In this document: piece by piece, positions 1-4,639 of the stretch | How positions within the stretch are numbered: position 1 is the stretch's first letter | Layout: every line of letters begins with the position of its first letter | NCBI GenBank assembly: GCA_001872165.1 | Contig: MNXK01000084.1 | Location: 1-6,486 of the forward strand | DNA from: Anaerolineae bacterium CG2_30_58_95 | Lineage (GTDB): Bacteria; Chloroflexota; Anaerolineae; Anaerolineales; Villigracilaceae | Direction of reading: 5' to 3' | Length of the DNA: 6,486 nt | The notes under the pieces: model-generated | What the model was told of the DNA's origin: nothing | Seen by the model: the letters and a program-made list of their open reading frames with translations, nothing else | Database searches by the model: none | Program-made: the position numbers and the translations under genes

Positions 1-216
1 CTGGTGGACGATGCTCCAGGCTTCCCAGAACGGCTGGAAGGTCGTTTGCAAGCTTTCGTCCCCGCTCGGCGCGGTAGTGACCTGTGGCGCCAGCGCCGGG
101 ATGACCATATTGGCAGGCAGCAAGCGCGCGGTGACAAACCCTCCGCCGAACGAGCCGACGACCAGCACGCCGGCGACGAACAGAACCAAGATTACACGTA
201 GGACTTTGTTTCCCAT
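1..216 (-). CDS. S41-family C-terminal processing peptidase, N-terminal part (cut by window edge)
   Basis: The minus-strand frame starts at an ATG at 216-214 and stays open for 72 codons to the window edge, so only the N-terminus is present. It begins MGNKVLRVILVLFVAG and has one hydrophobic segment at about residues 5-29, which fits a signal anchor or uncleaved signal peptide. A Pro/Ala/Thr-rich stretch follows, then FQPFWEAWSIVHQ at residues 60-72. That WEAW-x-hydrophobic-VH block is the usual start of the mature region in Chloroflexota S41 (CtpA/tail-specific protease-like) proteins. The family consists of membrane-anchored or secreted serine proteases with a PDZ domain and a Ser-Lys dyad; both lie outside the window and cannot be checked. 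The start is supported by AAGGAG 10 nt upstream. It lies downstream of the HAD gene on the same strand, but a 186-bp gap with palindromes argues for its own promoter. The family call is from recalled similarity of a short segment. Confidence 0.7.
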   Translation of the reverse strand, partial: MGNKVLRVILVLFVAGVLVVGSFGGGFVTARLLPANMVIPALAPQVTTAPSGDESLQTTFQPFWEAWSIVHQ

Positions 217-226
217 ATCTGATATT

Positions 227-232
227 CTCCTT
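227..232 (-). promoter_or_regulatory. Shine-Dalgarno site of the S41 peptidase gene
   Basis: On the minus strand the sequence reads AAGGAG with 10 nt between it and the ATG at 216. This is the strongest ribosome-binding site in the window and it fixes the start of the partial peptidase. It contrasts with the HAD and mutL genes, which show no such site. Confidence 0.75.
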
Positions 233-241
233 AGCGAATAA

Positions 242-293
242 CGGAATGCAGACTTCAGTCTGCCCTGCATTGCGGACTAAAGTCCGCGTTCCG
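242..293. repeat. Palindromic extragenic element with two hairpin arms (REP/MITE-like)
   Basis: Two perfect 7-bp inverted repeats sit side by side. GCAGACT (248-254) pairs with AGTCTGC (257-263), and GCGGACT (272-278) pairs with AGTCCGC (281-287); each has a 2-nt centre. The outer ends CGGAAT (242-247) and GTTCCG (288-293) pair with one G-T wobble, closing both arms into a three-way-junction fold. The arms are near copies of each other (GCAGACT versus GCGGACT). The element sits in the upstream region of the S41 peptidase gene. It resembles the short palindromic repeats dispersed in many environmental bacterial genomes, but only one copy is visible here. Confidence 0.7.
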
Positions 294-338
294 GAAGGTT
301 TTCGGATAGGCACTTATGGTAGCTCTGGGAGAGAGGCT

Positions 339-351
339 ATCACGCCGTGAT
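339..351. other. 13-bp perfect palindrome, possible operator
   Basis: ATCACG, a single C, then CGTGAT form a perfect inverted repeat in the gap between the HAD stop and the S41 peptidase start. It is short enough to be a protein-binding site rather than a terminator, as no T tract follows on either strand. There is no direct evidence of function. Confidence 0.35.
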
Positions 352-402
352 TAAAGCAAGATGAAATTGTAGCCGCCTTGCGTAAAAAGAACGTAAGAGT
401 TT

Positions 403-1038
403 TTATCGCCCATCCAGGATCTTTGGCAGATCCACCAAACGGGCCAGCCGGGCATCTGCATCCTCGCCAGAACCGTTCTCTCCCAAGAGTATGCTGAAAA
501 AGCCCATTTCGCGCGCCGCACGCGTCGTGTGGGGCAGATCATCAATGACGACGCACTGGCCGGGGTCGCTTTCCGCGGCGAATTCCAGGGCGATCTCGAA
601 AGCCTGGCGCATGGGCTTGCAGTAAGGCTCGACGACGTGCACATCCAGGATGGCGTTGAAGCAGCCGTCCAGGCCCAGGGCGTGGATGACGCGATAAGCG
701 TGGGCCGCGTCGGCGTTGGTGAAGATGAGCTTTTGGGCCGCCAAAGCCTCCAGCATGGCGCGCAGCTCCGGGTCCGGTTGCAGGTAGTCGGCTAAGGGAA
801 GATCGTGGACGAAGGCCAGGTAGTCTTCCTCGCTGACATAATGATTGGCCTGCAAGCCGCGCAGGGTCGTCCCGTACTCACGGAAGTACCTGTCCCGCAG
901 GATTTCGATCTGCTCCGGCGTGAGGCCCAGCCGTTCCCCCATGTACAGGTTGATGCGCTCTTTGATGGCCGGCCACAATCCGCAGGAGGCCGGGTAGAGC
1001 GTCTCATCCAAATCGAAGAAGATGGTGGAAAAAGGCAT
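403..1038 (-). CDS. HAD-superfamily hydrolase, pyrimidine 5'-nucleotidase-like
   Basis: This 211-residue protein has all four HAD motifs. DLDET (nucleophile D9, acid D11) follows a hydrophobic strand near the N-terminus. The motif II Thr is in FTNAD (T107), the motif III Lys in CKP (K141), and the motif IV acids in VIDDLPHT (D166, D167). The helical cap contains YGTTLRGL and DYLAFVHDLPL, which I recognise as typical of the pyrimidine 5'-nucleotidase (SDT1/PHM8-like) subgroup; that group dephosphorylates nucleoside monophosphates in the cytoplasm. The substrate here is inferred and could be another small phosphate ester. The start at 1038 puts the first HAD strand immediately after the Met, as is usual. 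The frame stays open far upstream, opposite mutL, but that extension encodes nothing recognisable. There is no Shine-Dalgarno site; TATAAT ends 6 nt before the ATG, suggesting a leaderless mRNA. The gene is transcribed divergently from mutL. Confidence 0.88.
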   Translation of the reverse strand: MPFSTIFFDLDETLYPASCGLWPAIKERINLYMGERLGLTPEQIEILRDRYFREYGTTLRGLQANHYVSEEDYLAFVHDLPLADYLQPDPELRAMLEALAAQKLIFTNADAAHAYRVIHALGLDGCFNAILDVHVVEPYCKPMRQAFEIALEFAAESDPGQCVVIDDLPHTTRAAREMGFFSILLGENGSGEDADARLARLVDLPKILDGR

Positions 1039-1044
1039 GGGGCT

Positions 1045-1050
1045 ATTATA
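1045..1050 (-). promoter_or_regulatory. -10 box of the HAD hydrolase gene (leaderless)
   Basis: A perfect TATAAT is read on the minus strand, with only AGCCCC between it and the ATG at 1038. Transcription would start at or next to the A of the ATG. No convincing -35 hexamer is seen at 17 nt; that position falls inside the 7-bp repeat array. The matching arrangement at mutL strengthens the call. Confidence 0.6.
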
Positions 1051-1055
1051 TCGGA

Positions 1056-1104
1056 AATAGAGAGTCGAGAATAGAGAATAGAGAATAGAGAGTAGAGAAT
1101 AGAG
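1056..1104. repeat. Tandem array of seven 7-bp units (consensus AATAGAG)
   Basis: Seven consecutive heptamers fill 49 bp of the divergent spacer. Five are exact AATAGAG; the second is AGTCGAG and the sixth AGTAGAG. The array begins 5 bp upstream of the HAD -10 box, so it occupies that promoter's spacer and -35 region. It is strongly purine-rich on the plus strand. Heptameric short tandem repeats are known from cyanobacteria (the STRR type), and similar ones occur in other environmental phyla. Copy number may vary between strains. Confidence 0.85.
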
Positions 1105-1129
1105 ATCGGGATTTGTGAGCGGGTTTCCT

Positions 1130-1143
1130 AATCTCGAATCTCG
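1130..1143. repeat. Two direct 7-bp units AATCTCG
   Basis: AATCTCG is present twice in direct succession just upstream of the mutL -10 box. The unit length matches the larger array at 1056-1104 and the array inside mutL, though the unit sequence differs. Two copies alone could be chance; the common period of 7 makes it worth recording. Confidence 0.5.
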
Positions 1144-1146
1144 ATT

Positions 1147-1152
1147 TATAAT
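1147..1152 (+). promoter_or_regulatory. -10 box of mutL (leaderless)
   Basis: A perfect TATAAT is followed by GAGGCC and then the mutL ATG at 1159, so the start point would fall at or within a base or two of the ATG. GAGG at 1153-1156 is too close to the ATG (2 nt) to act as a ribosome-binding site. The best -35 candidate at 17-bp spacing (1124-1129) is a poor match, so the -35 is undefined. Confidence 0.6.
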
Positions 1153-1158
1153 GAGGCC

Positions 1159-2916
1159 ATGCCTATTCGACTTCTGCCGCCTGAGGTTGCCTCCCAGATC
1201 GCCGCTGGCGAGGTGGTGGAACGTCCCGCCTCGGTGGTCAAGGAGCTGCTCGAAAACGCCCTGGACGCTGGCGCGAAATCCGTCTCCGTGACGATCAGCG
1301 GGGCGGGCCGGACCCTGATCCAGGTCGCCGATGACGGCTGCGGCATCCCGGCTGACGAGCTGCCGCTGGCCGTCACCCGCCACGCGACCTCGAAGCTGGC
1401 GCGCGCCGAGGAACTGTTCGCCATCTCCACGCTGGGCTTCCGCGGCGAGGCGCTGGCCTCCATCGGCTCGGTCGCGCGTCTGAGCATCACTTCGCGCACG
1501 GCGGACTCTGCCGCTGGCGCGCGGTTGCACATGGAGGGTGGAGCGACCGGGCGTGTAGAGATCGTCGGCGCGCCGGTGGGGACATTGGTGCAGGTGGAAG
1601 AACTGTTTTACAACGTCCCGGCGCGGCTCAAGTTCCTCAAGCAGGATACGACCGAGCGGCGCGCCATTGACGCCCTGCTGGCGCGTTACGCCCTGGCTTA
1701 TCCGCATGTGCGCATCAAGCTCACGGAGGGGAAGACATCCAGCCTGCAGACCGGCGGCGACGGCGATGCGCGCGCCATCCTGGCTGCGCTCTATGGGGTG
1801 GAGGTTGGCAAGCAGATGCTCGCAGTGCTGGCCGAAGAGACAGGTATGAAATTGACCGGTTTCATCAGCCCAACCTCCCTGACGCGTTCCAATCGCCGCG
1901 AGATCACATTCTTCATCAATGGACGCTGGGTACAAAACATCCCCCTGTCCGCCGCACTGCTGCAGGCCTATCACACCCTGCTGATGGTCGGACGCTACCC
2001 GCTGGCGGTATTGTTCCTGGAGGTCGAGCCGGCCGAAGTGGATGTCAACGTCCACCCGGCCAAGGCCGAGGTGCGCTTCCGGGAGCAGGATCGCGTCTTC
2101 AGCTTCGTGCAGCGCGCCGTGCGCCGCGCCCTGCTGGCCTATGCGCCCGTACCGCAGGTCGCGCCCACTTTGTGGGGTACTCCAGCCAGGCAGGTTGACC
2201 CGGCATGGTCATTCGCCAGTGAACAGTTATCAGTGAACAGTGATCAGTCTCTCCTCGGCGATGAGTCGTCCCAAGTCACCCCTGCTCCCCTGCCCCCAGG
2301 CCCCCCTGCTCCCCTGCTCCCCAGCTCCCCTGTTCCCCTGCTTCGCCTCATCGGCCAGATCGGCGCCACCTACCTGGTTGCCGAAGGCCCGGATGGCCTG
2401 TACCTGATTGACCAGCACGCCGCACACGAACGGGTGCTGTTCGAGAAGCTGATGGCGCAACATAGCCAAAAGAAAGTTCCATCCCAGGCTTTGCTGACTC
2501 CGGCGGTCATCCATTTGCCCTCCCAATCTGGTGATCTGCTGATCCCCAATCTGCCCATCCTCCAGCACTTCGGCTTCGAGGTCGAGCCTTTCGGCCCCAA
2601 CACCTTCCAGGTGCGCGCCGTGCCGGTTCTGTTTGCCGCCAGTGACCCGTCCGCCGCGCTGCGCGCCGTAGTGGAAGATTTCGAAGAGGACGAGACTCCC
2701 TTGCAGGCCGAAGTGGAAGCCCGCATGGCCGGACGCGTCTGCAAGCGGCTGGCGGTCAAGGCCGGACAGGTGCTCTCACCCGAAGAGCAGCGCGCCCTGC
2801 TCTCGGACCTGGAAACCTGCGCCTCGCCGCGCACCTGTCCGCACGGCCGGCCGACGATGATCCACCTCTCGGTGGATATGCTGGAGCGGCAATTCGGGAG
2901 GAAGGGCGCGAGGTAA
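1159..2916 (+). CDS. mutL: DNA mismatch repair protein MutL (endonuclease type)
   Basis: This 585-residue protein matches MutL end to end. The N-terminal GHKL ATPase carries KELLENALDAGA (catalytic E29, Mg-binding N33), VADDGCGI (D58) and TLGFRGEALASIG (91-104). The transducer domain ends with VDVNVHPAKAEVRF (294-307). The C-terminal domain has the metal-binding endonuclease motif DQHAAHERVLFE (418-429), AVKAG (532-536), CPHGRPT (560-566) and FGR (579-581). This is therefore the nicking MutL found in bacteria without MutH. It acts in the cytoplasm with MutS, which is not in the window. The linker at about residues 330-396 is short and is encoded by two DNA repeat tracts: 7-bp units (residues 353-365) and 24-bp units reading PAPLPPGP/PAPLLPSS (375-390). 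The start at 1159 gives the standard MutL N-terminus and sits just after a TATAAT. The dehydrogenase downstream begins 6 bp after the stop. Confidence 0.97.
   Translation: MPIRLLPPEVASQIAAGEVVERPASVVKELLENALDAGAKSVSVTISGAGRTLIQVADDGCGIPADELPLAVTRHATSKLARAEELFAISTLGFRGEALASIGSVARLSITSRTADSAAGARLHMEGGATGRVEIVGAPVGTLVQVEELFYNVPARLKFLKQDTTERRAIDALLARYALAYPHVRIKLTEGKTSSLQTGGDGDARAILAALYGVEVGKQMLAVLAEETGMKLTGFISPTSLTRSNRREITFFINGRWVQNIPLSAALLQAYHTLLMVGRYPLAVLFLEVEPAEVDVNVHPAKAEVRFREQDRVFSFVQRAVRRALLAYAPVPQVAPTLWGTPARQVDPAWSFASEQLSVNSDQSLLGDESSQVTPAPLPPGPPAPLLPSSPVPLLRLIGQIGATYLVAEGPDGLYLIDQHAAHERVLFEKLMAQHSQKKVPSQALLTPAVIHLPSQSGDLLIPNLPILQHFGFEVEPFGPNTFQVRAVPVLFAASDPSAALRAVVEDFEEDETPLQAEVEARMAGRVCKRLAVKAGQVLSPEEQRALLSDLETCASPRTCPHGRPTMIHLSVDMLERQFGRKGAR
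2217..2251. repeat. Five 7-bp tandem units inside the mutL linker
   Basis: The tract consists of heptamers that all begin CAGT: CAGTGAA, CAGTTAT, CAGTGAA, CAGTGAT and CAGTCTC. Units 1-2 and units 3-4 make two 14-bp copies that differ at a single base. Tracts of this type usually lie between genes; here the tract is translated as part of SEQLSVNSDQS. A change of one unit would shift the mutL frame. Confidence 0.8.
2281..2347. repeat. 24-bp direct repeat, 2 full and 1 partial unit, in the mutL linker
   Basis: Units start at 2281, 2305 and 2329 (the last partial), each opening CCTGCTCCCCTG or CCTGTTCCCCTG. In the mutL frame each unit gives 8 residues: PAPLPPGP, PAPLLPSS, then PVPLLR. The strand is extremely C-rich. 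Because 24 is a multiple of 3, changes in unit number would lengthen or shorten the linker without breaking the frame. Confidence 0.85.
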
Positions 2917-2922
2917 CTGTTT

Positions 2923-3873
2923 ATGCAAGCTCTCTGGCTCGAAAATGGACAACTATCTTTGCGTGAAGTCCCCATCCCGGCGCCGCCGCTTGGCGAGGCG
3001 CTCATCCGCGTCCGCTTATCGGGCATCTGCGGCACTGACCTGGAACTGGTGCGCGGCTATTACCCTTTCACCGGCATCCCCGGCCATGAGTTCGTTGGCG
3101 AGGTGGTCGAGTCACCAGATTCATCCTGGATTGGCAAACGCGTCGTCGGCGAGATCAACGTTGCCTGCGGGGAGTGCGAACAATGCAAAAACGGACGCCC
3201 GACGCACTGCGAGAAGCGCACAGTGTTGGGTATCATGGGCCGCCACGGCGCACACGCCGGGTATACATCCCTGCCGCTGGCGAACCTGCACATTGTCCCC
3301 GATTCTGTTCCGGATGAGGCGGCCGTCTTCACCGAGCCACTGGCCGCTGCGCTGGAAATCCAGGAGCAGGTTCACATCCAACCGACGGATCGCGTTCTGC
3401 TGATCGGCGCCGGGCGGCTGGGACAACTGATCGCCCAAACCCTGGCCCTGACCGGCTGCGATCTGCGCGTGGTGGCGCGCCATCCGCATCAACAGGCGCT
3501 GCTGGCAGCGCGGCGCATCGGCGTGATCGCTGAAGATGAAATCCGGCCGCGGCGCTGGGACGTGGTGGTCGAGGCGACCGGCTGCGGGTCCGGTTTTGAC
3601 CTGGGGCGGCGGGCGCTGCGTCCGCGCGGTACGCTGGTGCTCAAGTCCACGTACAAAGGGGAGATGAGCGTCAACGGATCGTCTATAGTGGTGGACGAGA
3701 TCACCATCCTCGGTTCGCGCTGCGGCCCCTTCGCCCCGGCTTTACGTCTGCTGGCAGCTCGCGCCGTAGACCCCAGCGTGCTGATCGCGGCGCGCTATCC
3801 GCTGGCGAAGGTTTTGCAGGCCTTCGAAGAGGCCCAAAAAACGGGAATGTTGAAGGTGCTGGTGGAGATGTAA
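2923..3873 (+). CDS. Zinc-dependent medium-chain alcohol dehydrogenase-like protein
   Basis: This 316-residue protein belongs to the medium-chain dehydrogenase/reductase family. Catalytic-zinc ligands are visible as C36 in GICGTD and H55-E56 in PGHEFVGE, with E138 in FTEPLAAALE as the likely further ligand. The structural-zinc lobe has four cysteines, C82, C85, C88 and C96. The Rossmann dinucleotide loop is GAGRLG (162-167). Such enzymes oxidise alcohols or polyols, or reduce aldehydes, using NAD(P); the substrate cannot be read from sequence, and threonine- or sorbitol-dehydrogenase-like relatives are the closest in style. It is shorter than the usual 340-350 residues, mainly in the C-terminal half, but no motif is lost. 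The start at 2923 is supported by GAGG at 2910-2913, which lies inside the end of mutL. The 6-bp gap implies co-transcription with mutL; no functional link to mismatch repair is known to me. Confidence 0.9.
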   Translation: MQALWLENGQLSLREVPIPAPPLGEALIRVRLSGICGTDLELVRGYYPFTGIPGHEFVGEVVESPDSSWIGKRVVGEINVACGECEQCKNGRPTHCEKRTVLGIMGRHGAHAGYTSLPLANLHIVPDSVPDEAAVFTEPLAAALEIQEQVHIQPTDRVLLIGAGRLGQLIAQTLALTGCDLRVVARHPHQQALLAARRIGVIAEDEIRPRRWDVVVEATGCGSGFDLGRRALRPRGTLVLKSTYKGEMSVNGSSIVVDEITILGSRCGPFAPALRLLAARAVDPSVLIAARYPLAKVLQAFEEAQKTGMLKVLVEM

Positions 3874-3877
3874 CCGC

Positions 3878-3902
3878 TGCAGCATCATAATTCGTTGCTG
3901 CA
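3878..3902. other. 7-bp inverted repeat after the dehydrogenase stop
   Basis: TGCAGCA (3878-3884) pairs with TGCTGCA (3896-3902) around an 11-nt loop. It starts 4 bp after the dehydrogenase stop, but there is no T tract, so a standard intrinsic terminator is doubtful. Its right arm overlaps the region where a -35 box of the PIN gene promoter would lie, so it could equally be an operator for the toxin-antitoxin-like unit. Confidence 0.35.
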
Positions 3903-3916
3903 AGCCTAGAAGATTA

Positions 3917-3925
3917 TGCTATACT
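3917..3925 (+). promoter_or_regulatory. Extended -10 promoter of the PIN-domain gene
   Basis: TGC followed by TATACT forms an extended -10 element (TGnTATAnT type). It ends 10 nt before the ATG at 3936, leaving a leader of only about 3-4 nt. No Shine-Dalgarno site is present, so this is another near-leaderless start. A possible -35 TTGCTG lies at 3895-3900 with a long 19-bp spacing. Confidence 0.55.
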
Positions 3926-3935
3926 CAATCCCGCG

Positions 3936-4373
3936 ATGAAGATTTACCTCGACACCTGTTGTCTCAATCGCCCCTTCGATGACCAGAATCAGCCCCGTAT
4001 ACGGTTAGAATCCGAAGCGGTAACGCTGATCCTGGAAAAGACCCACCAACGCGAATGGGAGTGGGTCGGCAGCGAGATTTTGTTTTATGAACTCGAACAA
4101 ATTAGTGATGTCGAGCGCAAGGAACGAACAGTCCTTTTGGCAAGACAATGCCATCGGGTCATCGAGACGACCGGTCAAATTTTGGATCGAGCAGAGGAAT
4201 TGGAAACATCCGGCTTTGACAGTTATGATGCGCTCCATCTTGCCTCAGCCGAGCAAGCAAAAGTAGAGGTATTCCTCACAACCGACGACCATTTACAGAA
4301 ACTGGCAAACCGAGAGAAGAAACGATTTCTCTTTGCTGTAATCAATCCGGTACAATGGCTGGAAGAGGTTTGA
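3936..4373 (+). CDS. PIN-domain protein, VapC-like putative ribonuclease toxin
   Basis: This 145-residue protein has the acidic residues of a PIN nuclease. D6 is in IYLDTCCLNRPFDD, E47 or E52 in SEILFYELE, D98 in FDSYDALHLASA, and D117/D118 in FLTTDDHL. PIN toxins cleave RNA in the cytoplasm using Mg ions held by these acids and are held inactive by a neighbouring antitoxin. The DTCCLNRPFDD opening marks a recognisable PIN subgroup common in cyanobacteria and Chloroflexota. The next gene starts 1 nt after the stop, as expected for a toxin-antitoxin pair, but here the toxin-like gene comes first, unlike classic vapBC. The coding sequence is visibly AT-richer than mutL or the dehydrogenase, which fits acquisition by transfer. 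The start has an extended -10 box immediately upstream and no ribosome-binding site. The toxin role is inferred. Confidence 0.85.
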   Translation: MKIYLDTCCLNRPFDDQNQPRIRLESEAVTLILEKTHQREWEWVGSEILFYELEQISDVERKERTVLLARQCHRVIETTGQILDRAEELETSGFDSYDALHLASAEQAKVEVFLTTDDHLQKLANREKKRFLFAVINPVQWLEEV

Positions 4374-4374
4374 A

Positions 4375-4590
4375 ATGACAACCGAAAGCCTGACTCTCTA
4401 TCAAATTCGTGTTATTGGCTTCGAGGTCCTGCTTCGTGAACTTGGACCTGCAGGCGCAATTCGCTTTATTCAGCAGTATGAAACCGGGCACGGCGACTAT
4501 ACACGCGACCGCAAGAAACACCTGCCCCGGCAATCCGTCCGAGAAATTGGCGAGCGGATAAGGAAGGAAAGTCAAGCGAAAGAAAAGTGA
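4375..4590 (+). CDS. Small protein partnered with the PIN gene, candidate antitoxin
   Basis: This 71-residue protein has an N-terminal helical-looking half with GFEVLLRELGPAGAIRFIQQYETGHGDYTRDR (residues 15-46) and a very basic, Lys/Arg-rich tail. I recall similar small proteins with a RF(L/I)QQ(F/Y)xTGxGDYTxxR core beside PIN-domain genes, but I know of no assigned function or confirmed DNA-binding fold. It starts 1 nt after the PIN stop, with GGAAGAGG at 4361-4368 as the ribosome-binding site inside the PIN gene, so the two are translationally linked. A terminator follows 4 bp after its stop, closing a two-gene unit. The antitoxin role rests on this context only. It lacks an obvious ribbon-helix-helix, AbrB-type or HTH signature. 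Confidence 0.7.
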   Translation: MTTESLTLYQIRVIGFEVLLRELGPAGAIRFIQQYETGHGDYTRDRKKHLPRQSVREIGERIRKESQAKEK

Positions 4591-4594
4591 CTCC

Positions 4595-4620
4595 AAGCCT
4601 TGTCCACAGACGAGGCTTTT
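4595..4620 (+). terminator. Intrinsic terminator after the PIN/antitoxin-like unit
   Basis: AAGCCTTGTC (4595-4604) pairs with GACGAGGCTT (4609-4618) over 10 bp with one G-T wobble, around a CACA loop. It ends in a short run of four T (4617-4620), two of which are in the stem. It lies 4 bp after the stop of the small gene. The T run is short, so termination may be partial, with some readthrough into the SDR gene 20 bp further on. Confidence 0.7.
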
Positions 4621-4639
4621 CATTGTGAGAAGAGGCAAA

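Noticed and set aside
242..293. CRISPR repeat or tRNA-like structure
   Set aside because: Only one copy is present with no spacers. The fold has two short arms without an anticodon stem, T-loop sequence or CCA end.
242..293. Intrinsic terminator of the HAD gene
   Set aside because: The hairpins are GC-containing but no T tract follows on the minus strand, and they lie more than 100 bp past the HAD stop.
1039..2055. Minus-strand frame open for about 340 codons opposite mutL, continuous with the HAD gene (550 codons in total)
   Set aside because: It is the antisense of a highly conserved mutL with GC-rich codon bias, which commonly leaves the opposite frame open, and it crosses the repeat array. 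Its translation has no recognisable domain, and the HAD fold begins exactly at the internal Met at 1038.
2217..2347. Frameshift or insertion breaking mutL
   Set aside because: The frame reads through both repeat tracts and all endonuclease motifs follow in the same frame, so the gene is intact as sequenced.
4625..4639. GTG at 4625 as the start of the SDR gene
   Set aside because: The extension MRRGK is atypical for the family and overlaps the AGAGG site serving the ATG at 4640.
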